DNA from: Pisaster brevispinus
Lineage: Eukaryota > Echinodermata > Asteroidea > Forcipulatida > Asteriidae
Reading direction: 5' to 3'
DNA length: 64,000 nt
NCBI GenBank assembly: GCA_023634235.1
Contig: JAMKCF010000008.1
Location: forward strand, 16,241,558 to 16,305,557
This document shows positions 22,850 to 37,900 of the stretch, piece by piece. The translations under genes and the position numbers were made by a program. The stretch's first letter is position 1. The number at the start of each line of letters is the position of its first letter. Below the pieces are notes generated by a model. That model ran no database searches and was not told the origin of the DNA. It saw only the letters and a program-made list of their open reading frames with translations.

Positions 22850-22980
22850 TTACAATTTATTCTAAAAATTGATATACTTGTGTTTGAGTTTGCACTATTA
22901 TTTGTTGATTATTTTATTAAAAAAAAGAAAAAAGTATGTGAAATATCAGGTGAAGCATGTTGCCATGATATCTCCATATA
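22850..22980 (-). terminator. Probable polyadenylation signals of gene 2
   Basis: On the minus strand AATAAA occurs about 65 bp past the stop (plus-strand TTTATT near 22911-22917) and again near 22857. Position fits a short 3' UTR; actual use is inferred. Confidence 0.4.
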
Positions 22981-25900
22981 CTAATTTATAACTATATTGT
23001 TATCTGAAGGACTTTTAGTAACCGCCTGATGGTCTCCATTTACTTTAAATGTAGTAACTATTCCACTCTCCTTGGCTGGGCCATTTCCTTTCACCGATTT
23101 CTTCTTTGTCGGAGTTGGAAGAATGAGTTTTTCCAAGTTTGCAAAGGGGAACTCGATGGCGAGGGCAAAGAAGAGAGCCACAAAATACGACACGGAAACC
23201 ACTCCAGCAAAGTAGAAAGCCTGTGATGAAGATAAAAGGAATATTCATGTATATTAATTCAGTCATTATATCTTGGGCATTTGACAGCACCTTTGCCACA
23301 GGATTCAAAGTGCAGTGACAGTGCAAGGTTCACCTTTAACACAAGTTCGGTGAACTATGTCTAGTAAAAACTGCTACGGGCTAGTAAACACCTGCTCTCA
23401 ACTTGCCCATGTGGATTACTAAAAAAACTACAAGTCCATAGTGTGACGTCACAGTGCTGTTTTGATACCCTAGGTGCTTAAGGGCTTTTCATGAAACTCT
23501 GCATTCATTTTATCCAGAGTGACACTGATCCAAATAAGTTTTTCTATACATTATGAAATCCTATTTATTGAGTTTTACTCAACTAATGTAGTCATTGCAC
23601 ACTCGTTTACCTTTCTATAACAAAAGACCAATAACGTGAATTTCGTTCAAGTTGATCTTTAACCACATTACCATTGAGCGTGCCCGCTGACAAAAAGACA
23701 GATGGGAAATGCATGCAGGTGGTCATGGGTTCGATTCTCACCTGAGTAGTAAACCTGTGGATTTTTAATTCCCTGCACGAACCACTCAAAGCATCAAATA
23801 TGCAGTGCTTATCACACATCAGTGTGAATGTAAAACCAATAATAATAATAATCTGTATCCTCGACAAAAATTATAACATTTATGAAAAAGTTAAACTACG
23901 ATGAAAGAGGACAATTCACTTACGGTCAAGTAGACTGAGAAATGATATGAAGTCGCAAAATTAAAATAGAAGTTATCGATAACTATCGGATGGACCATGT
24001 AGGCTGCGAATGTGATACGGCCGAGAGGTACCCAAGCACTCCAAGACAGGAATTTGTTTATCCAACCTGAAGAAACATTCATTCAAAATAAATAAATAAA
24101 TAAACAAATTACTTAAAAAGTTACATTTTATAAGCTTTAATGTGGTAACTTCAAAGTCTTTAAGACTAATGTTTTATTTACATGCAAATAATGTAGTTTT
24201 TATTACACTCGCATCAAATTATTTTATAAGAAAGTAATAAATGGCATCAAGAGTGTGCTGAGAAGGGGCTTGTTTATAGAGAAATGCAAACAGAAACTAC
24301 AGCTTTAATTGGCCAGAAAAGCCACCCCCTCGCAACCCCTAAAATGTTACCCTTGATTCACTGCTGGTGGTCGCTTTGGTCTTTTAAAAGGTTACAACAA
24401 AGAAAAACCACCCAATGTTTCACCCCAGAACAAAGATATTGACTAATATAGGGAGACTGCCAACATAGGGCTGGATAGCTCAGTTGGTAGAACGTGGCCG
24501 GTACGTTAATCCGGAAGTCATTGGTCCAAGTCCCGCTCCCAGTCAATTTTTCTTTGTAAAAAAAACCCCAAATTACAAAAAATAACTGCTCTACACCCGC
24601 TGAACTCTTACCTCCATATCCATACTTGGATGCATAGACCACCCACGCTAAGGCCACAGCCCAGACAAACCTACTGACTGCAGCATAGATAACCGAAGCG
24701 GTTTTAGTCATTGGGTGCTTATAGCTGGGGTACAATCCATACACTACCCCTATTCCCATACCGGCCACTGCCAGCCAACCAAGTAGGGCAAGAACCTGAA
24801 TGAAGGGAAAATGAGTGATACCGTTTTAGTTGTGAAGATCGTCAAAACGAAAATTAAAGCAAAACCATCTCATTATCTAAAAGCTTAGGAACGAAGTTGG
24901 GACTACCGTTAATCTGGTTTTACAATTTTCTTGTCTGAAAGCATGTACAACAAGTACTCATAGGTCATTGAAGTGGGGAACAAACTGCTCTAAAAAAAAG
25001 CTAAGTTGGAGAACATTTGTTTTTCCTTCTCTGAAATGACTTCTATTTTCCGTTTAGGTATACAACAAGCATAACTGCATGATCAAAATTTGTGTATCAG
25101 GTTTCCAAATGATGCGTTGTTTTAACAACCAATTTGTGGACAATTTATGTAAAAAAAACACCTAAACAACCCCCCTCCCAAACAAAAAACAATCACCCAA
25201 ACACCCCAACAAACAAACAAACACCCCAACAAACACCCCAACACCCCAACAAACAAACAAACAAACAAACACCCCAACAAACAAACAGCTAAAACTAAAC
25301 TCTTACCGGTGACATTTTGACTTTGCGTTTGCCAGTTCTATACATAATGTAGCCCAGTCCAATCCCAACCAGGTAGGGTGCAATACGACAGTATGGCTTG
25401 CCATATACATAGTCACTGTAGCTTTTACCATCGAGAGGCCTTGGTGAAAACAAATAAAATAAAAATTAATAAACCCAAAACATATAATTGATAATAATGG
25501 TCAAATCTAGACAAAATAACCCCCACCCCCCCAAAACTGAACCAGAATGAAGCAATACATTGCTATGGCACTTGGCATAGCTCAAACTGCTTTAAAAAAA
25601 TGATTTGCCCAAAACTTTACATAATAAAAATGATACCATCTGGGCAAAATACCCCCCAACAAAAAAACAAAAAAAACAAACAAAAACAAACAAAGCACCC
25701 AAATTAAAAACAAATAGATATACATACATATGTTTAGTAATTCATTGCAATTCATGACATTTATTTCCATTAAAAAAAAAAAAATAGCGATGATGAATTT
25801 TTTGTTTAACAGTTAAGCCCAGTTAAGGCTTTTATGCAAATTGCAAGTAAATTTTCTGTTGTCACAACTAAAAACAGCGCATTCCGATTGTTTGCATCAC

Positions 25901-28900
25901 CTCAATTTACTTCCATTATTATCATTAACAGCATTTAGTATAGAGCCTTTTCCTGCGGTTACAAAGCCCTTACAAAAAAACAAACAAACAAACAAACAGA
26001 AAACATATTTAAAAAAAAAACAAGTGAGTTTTTAGGTGCTTTTTGAACCAAGATATGAAAGTCACATTGCGATGGCCAAATGGACTGAGTTCCAGAGTTT
26101 AGGAGCAGTACATGAACAGTCTCTAGCCTTCTTATTTGTCTTTGGAGAATCCAGGGTAGTCCTGCATGATGAGTGCAAATTGTGGGCAGAATGGTGAACA
26201 TGGAGTAACTCCGTGCAGTATGGCAGACCCTCGTTGTGAAGAGAATTAAAAGACACGTGTCAGGATTTTTAACTGTATCCTGTTGTAGGTCAGCAATAAG
26301 GGGAGAAGGTGGTATGTGCATGGGTGCCGTGTGGATTAACAAAGGACTCTGAGCCAGTGTAGGTCAGCAATAAGAGGAGAAGTTGGTGTGAGCATGGGTG
26401 CCGTGTGGATTAACAAAGGACTCTGAGCCAGTGTAGGTCAGCAATAAGAGGAGAAGTTGGTGTGTGCATGGGTGCCGTGTGGATTAACAAAGGACTCTGA
26501 GCCAGTGTAGGTCAGCAATAAGGGGAGAAGTTGGTGTGTGCATGGGTGCCGTGTGGATTAACAAAGGACTCTGAGCCAGTGTAGGTCAGCAATAAGGGGA
26601 GAAGTTGGTGTGTGCATGGGTGCCGTGTGGATTAACAAAGGACTCTGAGCCAGTGTAGGTCAGCAATAAGGGGAGAAGTTGGTGTGTGCATGGGTGCCGT
26701 GTGGATTAGCAAAGGACTCTGAGCCAGTGTAGGTCAGCAATAAGGGGAGAAGGTGGTGTGTGCATGGGTGCCGTGTGGATTAACAAAGGACTCTGAGCCA
26801 GTGTAGGTCAGCAATAAGGGGAGAAGGTGGTGTGTGCATGGGTGCCGTGTGGATTAACAAAGGACTCTGAGCCAGTGTAGGTCAGCAATAAGAGGAGAAG
26901 TTGGTGTGTGCATGGGTGCGGTGTGGATTAACAAAGGACTCTGAGCCAGTGTAGGTCAGCAATAAGAGGAGAAGTTGGTGTGTGCATGGGTGCTGTGTGG
27001 ATTAACAAAGGACTCTGAGCCAGTGTAGGTCAGCAATAAGGGGAGAAGGTGGTGTGAGCATGGGTGCCGTGTGGATTAACAAAGGACTCTGAGCCAGTGT
27101 AGGTCAGCAATAAGAGGAGAAGTTGGTGTGTGCATGGGTGCTGTGTGGATTAGCAAAGGACTCTGAGCCAGTGCAGGTCAGCAATAAGAGGAGAAGTTGG
27201 TGTGTGCATGGGTGCCGTGTGGATTAACAAAGGACTCTGAGCCAGTGTAGGTCAGCAATAAGAGGAGAAGTTGGTGTGTGCATGGGTGCCGTGTGGATTA
27301 ACAAAGGACTCTGAGCCAGTGTAGGTCAGCAATAAGGGGAGAAGGTGGTGTGTGCATGGGTGCTGTGTGGATTAGTCTTGCAGCCTTATTTTTAAGGGAT
27401 TGTAAGCAATCCATGTTCCTTTTTGTCATGCCATATTATGAAGTATGAACTGGGCTTCACAGTACGTTTAAATGTAGCACAATCAAAAAAGCTAAAGCTG
27501 TCACAACTTGACGGTAATACAGTAATCCCGAAAACAGGATTTGAATTCCAATGTTGTACTTCTCCTCTTCAGTCCAAACGCAAAAGAACTACAGCTGGAA
27601 ATTACTTACATCAGAAGGCCAAGTAAATTGAGGTTGAAATCATTTGCCCCAACGATCCAGCCACTTGTTATCATGGAAGCTAGAAGAGTAGCAATCAGAG
27701 AGAGCCACCCAAACACTGGATAACTGTAGGGGTTGGACAAGGGTGGAAATGTCAGTGATTGAACTGGGCATCAGCTGGACTCAGTGGTTCCTTTCCTTGC
27801 CTTTCACCTCTGTGGACTCTGGTTCGAACCTCACCTCAAACTGGAGCTTTTGTGTGGGTTTTCCCCACTTTTGTTTTTTTTTCCTCCCAGTAATAATTGT
27901 TTTCTTCAATTTCTTCTTGTTTCCTATTCACCACTCTGTTACTGCTGCTTGGGGCCGTTTGGATATGTTGATAAATAAATGAACAAACTTGTATATGTTT
28001 TTGTAGTTGTCTGGTATTAGAGTACAGTATTTGCTTCTCCTGAGCCAAAATAGAGTAAATTACAGAAAGATACGAAATTATTGTACAAAAACCACAACGA
28101 AAAACATAGATCATGCACAGTTTTCATTTTTTATTTTTTATTTTGCCCTTCCGTTAATGAAACCAAGAGACCCTCAAAAGTGATCTGATCTAGGCTTGAA
28201 GATACCTGTGTAGAGAAGATGATGATGAAATATCAGGTTTCGATCTGGGAGGAAAACCCCAAACTTATGCAATCAAGTAGGGACTGAAAACCCACTCCAC
28301 ATTCAAGGCTCCAGTCTGGATTTAAAGCCAGGGTCCACAGGTGAATTAAAGGCAGGAAAAGAAACCACTGACCTAACCTGAAACATTGGAAATATGGCAC
28401 TACAGGACTTTACAAATTCACTACAGGACTTTACAAAGTCACTACAGGACTTTACAAAGTCACTACAGGACTTTACAAAGTCACTACAGGACTTTACAAA
28501 GTCACTACAGGACTTTACAAAGTCACTACAGGACTTTACAAAGTCACTACAGGACTTTACAAAGTCACTACAGGACTTTACAAAGTCACTACAGGACTTT
28601 ACAAAGTCACTACAGGACTTTACAAAGTCACTACAGGACTTTACAAAGTCACTACAGGACTTTACAAAGTCACTACAGGACTTTACAAAGTCACTACAGG
28701 ACTTTACAAAGTTACTACAGGACCTTACAAAGTCACTACAGGACTTTACAAAGTCACTACAGGACTTTACAAAGTCACTACAGGACTTTACAAAGTCACT
28801 ACAGGACTTTACAAAGTCACTACAGGACCTTACAAAGTCACTACAGGACCTTACAAAGTCACTACAGGACCTCACAAAGTCACTACAGGACCTTACAAAG

Positions 28901-31900
28901 TCACTACAGGACCTTACAAAGTCACTACAGGACTTTACAAAGTCACTACAGGACTTTACAAAGTCACTACAGGACTTTACAAAGTCACTACAGGACTTTA
29001 CAAAGTCACTACAGGACTTTACAAAGTCTCATCTTATTAATTCTCCTAAAGGGAAACACGAACAAAATTCTCTTAACAAAGATCTTAAAGAACAAAACTT
29101 ACTAGTACAATGGAGCCATTAGAAGAGGGCTGATGATGAAGAACTGCATATCATTGGCCAAGTACCATGTCCAAGCAATACACTGTCACCAAAAAATCAA
29201 TCAATCAATCAATCAATCATTCAATCACATCCAACTTGGTGAGTCTTATAAAACACAGGTTTTCCCGGGCATATTGGGCAAAAAGCAGCCAAATTCACCT
29301 ACATGCATTCGTTTTAAAGCAACTTTGTCTCTTTAGGAAGTTGAACTATTCATAAATTGCTCATTCATAAATGGTTCATGAAATATTAATAACACAAGGC
29401 AAATAGATGGCACTCTACAAAGATCAAAGTGTCTCACCCAAAAATTGACATAGAAAAAAAAAAAAAAAAATGAAAATAAAAACAAATATATCGCTTGCTG
29501 GGAAGTAAGTGTGTTTTGAGTAGGCATTTGAAGGTGACAGTTGACGCTGCTGGAGATTCATGGTGGCATAAAACAGTAGTATGTATCAATTCAAGTTATA
29601 ATGTATGTACCTTTTATGCATATATTTTCGGTTGCACACCTAAGATGGGAAACCCCTGATGTCTTTTTCTAACTTCGTCCTAACCCTAACCCTAACCCTA
29701 ATCCCAATCTTACCCTAACCCTAGTGTAGACCAAGAGGGGTTATTGGGAAAACAAAGTTTGTCCGAACGGATCAGTCCCTGCATATTCTTTTAGTGTGTA
29801 AAGTAAACGTCACTGTCAATAGTGATTTACGGAGAGGAAAAAAACATGAAGGAATAAAAAAAATAATAAGCTTCTTCTTCTACTTCTTCGTTTAATTCAA
29901 TATTTGTGAAGATCTTACCTCAGTAGCAAAAGACGTCGGCCAGAAATTACTGATGTACAGCAGACTGCTCCACCAGTATTTAGTACAATACGGTCTGAAC
30001 GTACTGACCTGCCATATGGGACCCTCACCAAAGAACTGAGGTATGTACATCCAGATGAGGATGGTGAAAGCAAACAGGGGGGTCAACCTGGAAGGATAAA
30101 AGCAGGACAAAGAACATTATTCATTTATTTGTTTTTGAGTATCAGGATGAATCAGGATCAAGTTTATCATTGATATAATAATAATAATAATAATAATAAT
30201 AACTAGTTCTTTTATAGCGCAGTTTACAATAACGTATCAATGGGCTTTACATTAGTGCCCTGGTCTTTAGGCCAATAGCATTCCTTTAATCTTTCTCAGC
30301 TCCCTGGGGAGTATACAGCCCCGGGCTGCCGTGGCGCTCAGAAGGCTGATGAGTGTAAGAATTTGAATAGGGCGTGGTTGTGCTGTTAGTAATGAACCTG
30401 TCACTTCATGCTTGCTAGCAGCGACAACAACGAGGTAATTTTCTTTGAAACAATTGTAACAATTAGATTAAAATATCACAATGAAAATGCTGCAATACAC
30501 CAAGATGAAACTTCTTCTGATCATCACCATTGCCTAGCTCACCTGAGAGCAATAGTCTGTGCATAGGTCAGGCATATGTTTATACTTTTTACAATTAGGG
30601 GCTATGTAAAAAGAAAGATTTGTTTTTTGTTTTTGTGTGTGTGTGTGTGTCTGGCGATCACCACTGGCACTGTGTTGTTCCACAGCTTGTAAATGTTGCA
30701 TTATTCTCTATTCAATTTATAAACCACAAGGGAAACAGACTGGGTAAATTTTAAATAATTTTGGGGTTGATCAAAGAAAAATTTACTAGAGCGGGATTTG
30801 AACAAACAACATATGTTTTAACGTGAAGTCTAAACAAGTCTAAGAGTTCCACTTGGCTGATTTTAAATGATAATCCACACTCTGTAGTGAAAACTGCAAG
30901 AAAAATAGTCAGTGTACAGGAAATGTGAAATATGAGAATTCTGCTTCCTGTACTACTTACCTCCAGTATCGATGGAAGTAGAATAAAGCCCAACTCTTGA
31001 CTGTCTTCAACTCCTCAAAGCGAGGAAATGTAAGATAGGACAGCAGAAACCCACTGTCAATGAAACAATAAGTGATCACAATCACTGAAAAAACAGGAAG
31101 TGTCCCTTACACCTAAATGTCCCATTCATTCCAATTGGATATCCAGTTGCAAAGAATTGGATTGAGTTCGTATTTGAGTTATGGTGTCGATTGATTTATA
31201 TTGGAATACTGAGTTCCCAAATATGGAATAAAATCTTAGACCAGCTCAGTCCAATTGGAAATCCAACTGGAGTCAGTTGGCTTGATTTAATTGAATTGGA
31301 ATTTTGTCACTTGGAGTATTTTAACTTTTGATGTGTTTTTATATAATGTGAGGGCCCCAAATGATCAGCTGTGCTGGATGTGTCACCCTCGTTAAATATG
31401 GTTTTAAATAAATAAATAAATTGGAAATTTCACCTCCCAATATTTATCCAATTGGAAGTGTTATTTCCCAACAGGGTCCAATTGGAAAAACTATCTTCAT
31501 TTTATTCCAATGTCACCAACTGGATTCAGAATTAGTTAATTGCACTGGTGTAAATCCCTCGAGTGGGGTGGGATATACTATATCTCAATAAGTTTTTGGA
31601 CTATCAGCCCAATTGGTATAAACTATTTTTTTTTTGCTCAATGGCTTAATGATCGGTATCAATCTGTCTGACTATTAAGCTGTCGGACCAATGGGCTGTC
31701 AGAACAGTGGGTAAAAACTTATTTTTGGGTGTAGTTGAAAATATCCAATTGGGTCTAGTTGGGGAAAAAATCAAACTGAATCCAACTGAGTCCAATTGTG
31801 TCCAATCGGGTCCAATTGGTTTAGTGGCAATACACAACTTTAAGAAAATTCCTATTGGTTCCAATTGGGAAAATTGAATTGGAAATTTTGGTAAGGGTGT

Positions 31901-34900
31901 TGCTTGATCTGCAGACATAACAAGACCCCAAAGTGAGTTTTTTTTAAAATTTGGTTTCTTACCAGTAGCGTCTCTATTTCACAAAAAGTTCAAAGATTCA
32001 AAATAAAGTTAAAAAAGAAAGCATATTATGACTGAGTGTAATATTGTCTATTTTGACATTTGTTTTTTCAAGCAATTTATAAAAAGTTTGCATAAAAAAT
32101 GGAAGTTAAAAATGAATTCTATGGAGAAACAGCCTTCTAATCAAATCTCTAAAATGTTTTGTAGCATCAGAATGTTAGACAGTTTATTAGTGAAGTTAAC
32201 ACTTTTAAGAAAAGTACTTTTCAAGGACATTTTCCCTCAGTTTTACGCAAACAATTAAAAAACAATTTACCTCAGGAAGAAAAAAGAATCAACAGAGTAG
32301 AATGCATTGGCAAGAGCTTGAAATCCAAAATGCGTTTGAATCCAATTGTACAATGTTACTGTATTATCTGTAAAAATAAACAAAAAGCACAAAAATATTC
32401 TTACTGTTTAAAAATAAGGTTCCAATAAACTTTATTGACCCCTTACACCAACGTCACCCGCTGCTTGCTTAGCAAGTAACAAAATCCAATACATTTTATA
32501 CTAAAAGAGGGGGGTTTTCCCCGGTGTTCTGGCATGGTTGGCAGCAATCCTAAACAAGGTGCTATACACAAATGCTACATAAAGATTCAGCACTGTCTTT
32601 GAAACATATTGGCCATTTGAGAAGCTTACAACTAGAAAGCGCTATTTATAAAAACTGATTATATTATTGTTGTCATTATTATGAATGCATGTGAGTGCCT
32701 TGTCGCAGATGATATAATCACGAGGTGAAATCTGGACTATATTCCATTTCACAACGTGAAGACAAATTATGACATGAAAAACCCACATTTCACCGAGTAA
32801 GTACATATTCTGCGATAATGCATGAATGAACGCATAGAATCTTGTCATTTGAATTTTGTTCACAACAAACACAAAATTGACACGGAAACACGTCTAGTAC
32901 CCCACACTCTGAAAACTCTTAGAAAATAAACCTTCTAAACACTGTGGATGACACACACCAAGAATCTCGGCCATGACACATGACACAACCTTGCCTCGGT
33001 TGGACGAATGAGCGGGAATGATTGGTTTAGGACACTGAGAATTAAGCATCGAAAATCAATATACACTGTCCTATATTTCCATAAAAGACGGTTTACGAAG
33101 GTCCAATAACGTGGCAGTAAATACATGGCAAAAAAAAGGATGACTAGGATGCGTATTCCACCAATCAAATGACAAGGATCTCTGTGTGAGTTTGTAAGAA
33201 TGATATCCATTATAGAGACACAGTCATTTTGATCAGTAGACTTCTACACAGCACATCTTGAAATCCTGGCCTCACTGCTAAAAGCCCGATGTTGTTTCAT
33301 TTATTGATTCTGGTATCTCAGAAAAGCGAACTAAATCACTGTACTAGCCAAGAACCGAAAGGAGATAATACAATGAAGGAAGTTTCAGTTTTAGACGTGG
33401 GAGGAAAACCCTAGAGAATTATTCCGGGGAAAACCCACGCAATCAGACAGGGACTGAAAACCCAATCCACATAGTGCCCCCGGTGGGATTTGAAGCGGGG
33501 TCCCAGAGGTGAAAGGCAAGGCAAGATACCACTACATCAACCCGACCGCCCCTGATGTTTGTATAGTCTTCTCCAAAAATTTCCTAATTTCCTTTAAAAG
33601 GTGACAAACGGCAGCCAGGCCCACTTGACCTCCAGTATACTCCTATTTTTGACAATTAATTAAAGGCTTTCTCACCAGTGATTTGTGCAGAAAATCCAAA
33701 GATGACCGTGTGACCAAGCATTACCCAGAACATGCTGATGACTCTGATGCCATTGATGGACCCAATACTTGCATCTCCTTGCTTTGTGTCCAGGAGTTTG
33801 CTCAGGTTACGGGTCAATGCAAAGCACAGGAGAAGTCTAGCTGCCAGACCTGCCAGGTAAAACCAAAGATTTGATGAAACTGAGTTTGTGTACGGCATCA
33901 ATCATGAAATAACCGGTGTGTCCTGTTAGGAACGACAGACTGAAAACAATTGATGAAATTGTGTGCCCGGATCTTTCCAGACAACCGTCTCTTTTCAAAG
34001 CCACCCCTACTCACAAAAGAGATTTCTTACATAGTGCCACCACAAACCTTACTTACTTAGACTAACAAAAAGTTACTGAAAAAAGGTTGATAACAATGCA
34101 GGGCTAACCCTTAACACTAGCCCTGCGTAAAGTGTCCAGTAAAAACTTCTAAGGGCTAGTAAACACACCACTTCTGAACTTGTTCTGTGAGCTACTAAAA
34201 ATTGTGCAACCTACTTGTTTAAAATGCTCATATTTCTCCTTTTCAGATGTGATTTATAAGTTTCATGTATTAATTTATTTTTGAGTATGTGAATGTAACT
34301 TTATTGGACCATTAAACTAGTTGCTATTGCTATCAACAAAAAATACACATTTAAGATCACATTTAATTACGATCACACTTAATTACGATCACACAAGTGA
34401 AACACACAGTTTATTAGCCCAAAGGGCTACTTTACAAAAAAGCTTTTAGAAGTGCAAGGCCCAACTTAGGGGGAAAGTTTGATCAGTTTTCTGCCATTCG
34501 TAATAGGAAGGTCAAGTTTTACATGGGAATGTAACAGTCATGCCATATTTTGTTTTGCCAGGATCCATTTCATAGTTTACGGCCCTCTGTTACTGGAAAA
34601 TAGTTCTTTACGAGCCAGGAATTGATCAGCAAAAAGGAGCCACCCACCCGTCTTCCGGGCACACGAGATAATAATTATTTCCCATTTATAAAGGCTATAA
34701 ATCAATCATGCCACTCATTGTCAGGAAATAATCAAACCTGCTAAAAAAATCATAAAATACATAATTCGTTTCACAGAACTCGGAAAAGTACTGATCATTG
34801 TGACAGATTGTCGTATGGGTAAAACATAAGTGTTATTCTTTATTTTCGATGTAAATTTAACATGTTAAAAATAAAAATAACTCCCCGTTGTTCGGTAATA

Positions 34901-37900
34901 AAACCTTTTTTTTTTATAACAAAAGGTGAACCCATTATTTTTATTGTATATCTTTCTGGAACTTATAATGAAACCAAGAGACCCTCAAAGTGACCAGAAC
35001 TGTAACCCCCATTGGCTTGAAGATACCTGTGGAGAGAAGTTGGCCGAAGTGTCAGTTTTAGATTTTTTGGGGAAACAAAAACTTCAAATAGGTTTAAGCC
35101 AGAAACAACCCATGCAAATCAGGTCGGGACTGAAAACCCAATCCACATAATGAGAGCATTACAGGAAAGCTCCATTAAAGAAAGAGGCTCAAATAAAACA
35201 TCCTTTTCGTTTGACAGGTGACACCTGTTATGCCCCTGTAATTCCTTTTCCAAACAGTGCACATAATTGGATCATGCACTAGTAGGGCTGCTGACTGCCC
35301 CAGGCAGATTAACTGCTCATCCATTAAGTTTAATAATGACCCGGGTAATTCAATGTAAACATGCCTCATTGGTGAAAAGGATCAATACATTCCAAGTTTT
35401 GTGGCCCAAACTTGGAAATTCTTTAACGGAGCTTTTCTGTAATGGGCTCCAGATTGAAGCCGTTGGCAAAAATATTCCTATTGTGTATACCAGGCTCTAT
35501 TTTAAACATGACTAAAATTTGAATTTTCAAGGCACTGTAAAAGCACTGATATTATCAGTAGGATTTGAGAGTATGCATGGTGAAGATACAATTAAGTGAG
35601 GTTTGCGGAGACACCATGAAAAAATCTCTTTATAAACTGTTGTGGTTCTGCGAAGAACCAGTGGTTTAACAACTTTTTTTTCTTCCCTTCTCGATTGTTT
35701 TAAAACCTTCGAAAGTTCTTAAGAGAGTTGTAAAATGAAACCACTGGTTCTTCTCAGAACCATAAAGCTAATAAAGGCATTTATTATATAGTGTCTCTGC
35801 AAACCTCACAGTAATTAAAGGTATTATCCTCAGTTCAACTTTATCTACAGGTTATTTTTCCCTTGGCATTATTTCTTATGGAGCATTGAGTCCATAAACA
35901 AAAGCTACCCACTTTGTTTGTTCTGTGTGTGGACATTCTGATTGATGGTCAACGTGGTTCCAGCATCATTTATTAACGGTTCATCGTCGTCTACTTCATC
36001 ATCATCGTTCAGAATCCTCCAGGGTCTTAAGAAGTCGCTCTTGCTAATGATGCGATGCCTCAGTGGAGTTCTGGCCTGCCATTGGAGATACTCGTCGTAG
36101 AGGGCGCCAACTACCATGAGCGTTGCGACGAGACAGCAGAAAGTTCTAGAACAATCGAGAAAGGATGTTGTTAAATGTCTGTAATGCATGGAAACACACC
36201 TATATTTCGACACCCCAATTTTCTCTCGTTTCCTATCCTGTTATTGTTGCTAACTGTGCTGCTGGATATGTAATAAATAAATAAATGTCATAACATATTC
36301 TCAAAGAACAAATCTACACAGCAAGAAGATATATATACACATGGTGTTACAGCAAACTGAGTATGCACTGATACCTCACCATGCAATGGCTCAAACCCAA
36401 ATGAAAAATGCTGTTGAAGTAAATTTGTCCATCAAGTAGTGAGGTACTGAGGTGCATAACTATTCAGAATTGTATACAATTGTATACGATAACAAAGATA
36501 GGAGATTCAGAGTAGTGTCAGCAGTGAGGTTTTAAGATTTTATTAAGCTCATCATCAACGTCTCATGTTGGTCCATGTTACATATATTTAATTTGGTTTT
36601 ACCCTTACACTGATGTGTATTATACCATAGAGACTTTCTCTATGATTATACTCAGTGCTCTCCCGAGCTCTGTGAAAAAAATAATAAAATAAACAGGCAA
36701 TCACTCGGGTGCGATTCGAACCCACGACCTTTGCATTGCTCGAGCAGATGTCTTACCACTAGACCACCGAGCTAGCCCGATGGCTAGAGGTAGGATCGAA
36801 TCCTTAGCAGCGGGTACGGCAACGCGGGTACTGCAATGATTCAGTAGATGTTCCATATAACCATTGTGCTGCAGTGTTCCTGGATTATACAGCCCAAGAA
36901 AAGGTTTGACACTGAACAAGAAGAAACCCCAGAAAAAAAAGAAACAAAAAACAACCGCAAACATCTGGGTAAGTAGGACCACTCTATATGTAATTAGGAC
37001 TTCAAATTTTGCAAGGTTGGAAAACAATCAAGTAAGGTTTGCAGTGACAATCCATGAACACAAGAAAACATGTTGTCTCCTAAATGTTTCTTTTAACATC
37101 CACAACTCTTAGAGGAAATTGTTTTTCAAGGTGTTACCAAAGTGCCACTCAAAACCGTATTAAAAGGTCACATTTTGCAAGGTTGGAAAAACTCAAGTAA
37201 GATTTGCAGTGACTATCCATCATTGTGTCCATAAACAAAACACACCTTACATCGGACATCAATGGGGGGGAGGGTGCACATATCCCCTGTGCCCCCCCCT
37301 AGTTATGCCACTGCCTGCAATGCTGTGCATAGAGCAGGCATGCAACTGTGAGAAAAATGCCAGGCACAGGTTGCTTTGTACAACCAAACAAACAAACAAA
37401 CACCCCAACAAACAAACAACAACCACAGAAAAAAAATCTTATCAGGTGAAAAGTTGCATGCCTGTAGAGACATAGTCCGATGGGGACAATGCTGAGCTTC
37501 AAATATTGCATACTCATGATGCAACCTTTGTTTGTCTAAACCAGAAATCTGATAAAGATTGATGATAGGCCCTCCTCTGAAAGGATGTTTACCCTTTGTT
37601 GAATAAGCGTCATGTGATGTTTACTCACATGATCAACCAGTGACCTTTGATAACAAAGGGGCTGAGAGATATGACAAAGACATGATGAGTAAGGATGTTC
37701 TTGTTATCAGCCAAAAGTTTAATCAAACAAGGAGCTTATAGGGGCCTATGTGTATTTATAGATGCCCAAACATTTACAAACATTGAGAGGCGATCCAAAC
37801 TACCGGGGAAAATCACAACAATCCTCGATTTTAATAAATGTCTGAATTTGTGGAAAGACTGCAATATTAGGGAGCCCAAGTTATACCAAAATATACCATA

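Noticed and set aside
26286..27374. CRISPR-like array
   Set aside because: Units are contiguous 74-bp repeats without distinct spacers, in an animal intron.
28386..29122. Frames of about 240 codons on the plus strand and 190 on the minus strand
   Set aside because: Products of the 21-bp tandem repeat, whose length is a multiple of three; no protein features beyond the repeat.
33879..33960. Alternative acceptor ttgttttcag for gene 2 exon 6 near 33943
   Set aside because: It has a better polypyrimidine tract, but in the needed frame a TGA occurs just before the exon's conserved part, so the weaker acceptor at 33880 was used.
36700..36790. Functional tRNA gene on the minus strand
   Set aside because: A- and B-boxes are present but the cloverleaf is not complete and a SINE body follows; it is a tRNA-derived SINE. 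The same holds for 24470-24545 and 60801-60880.
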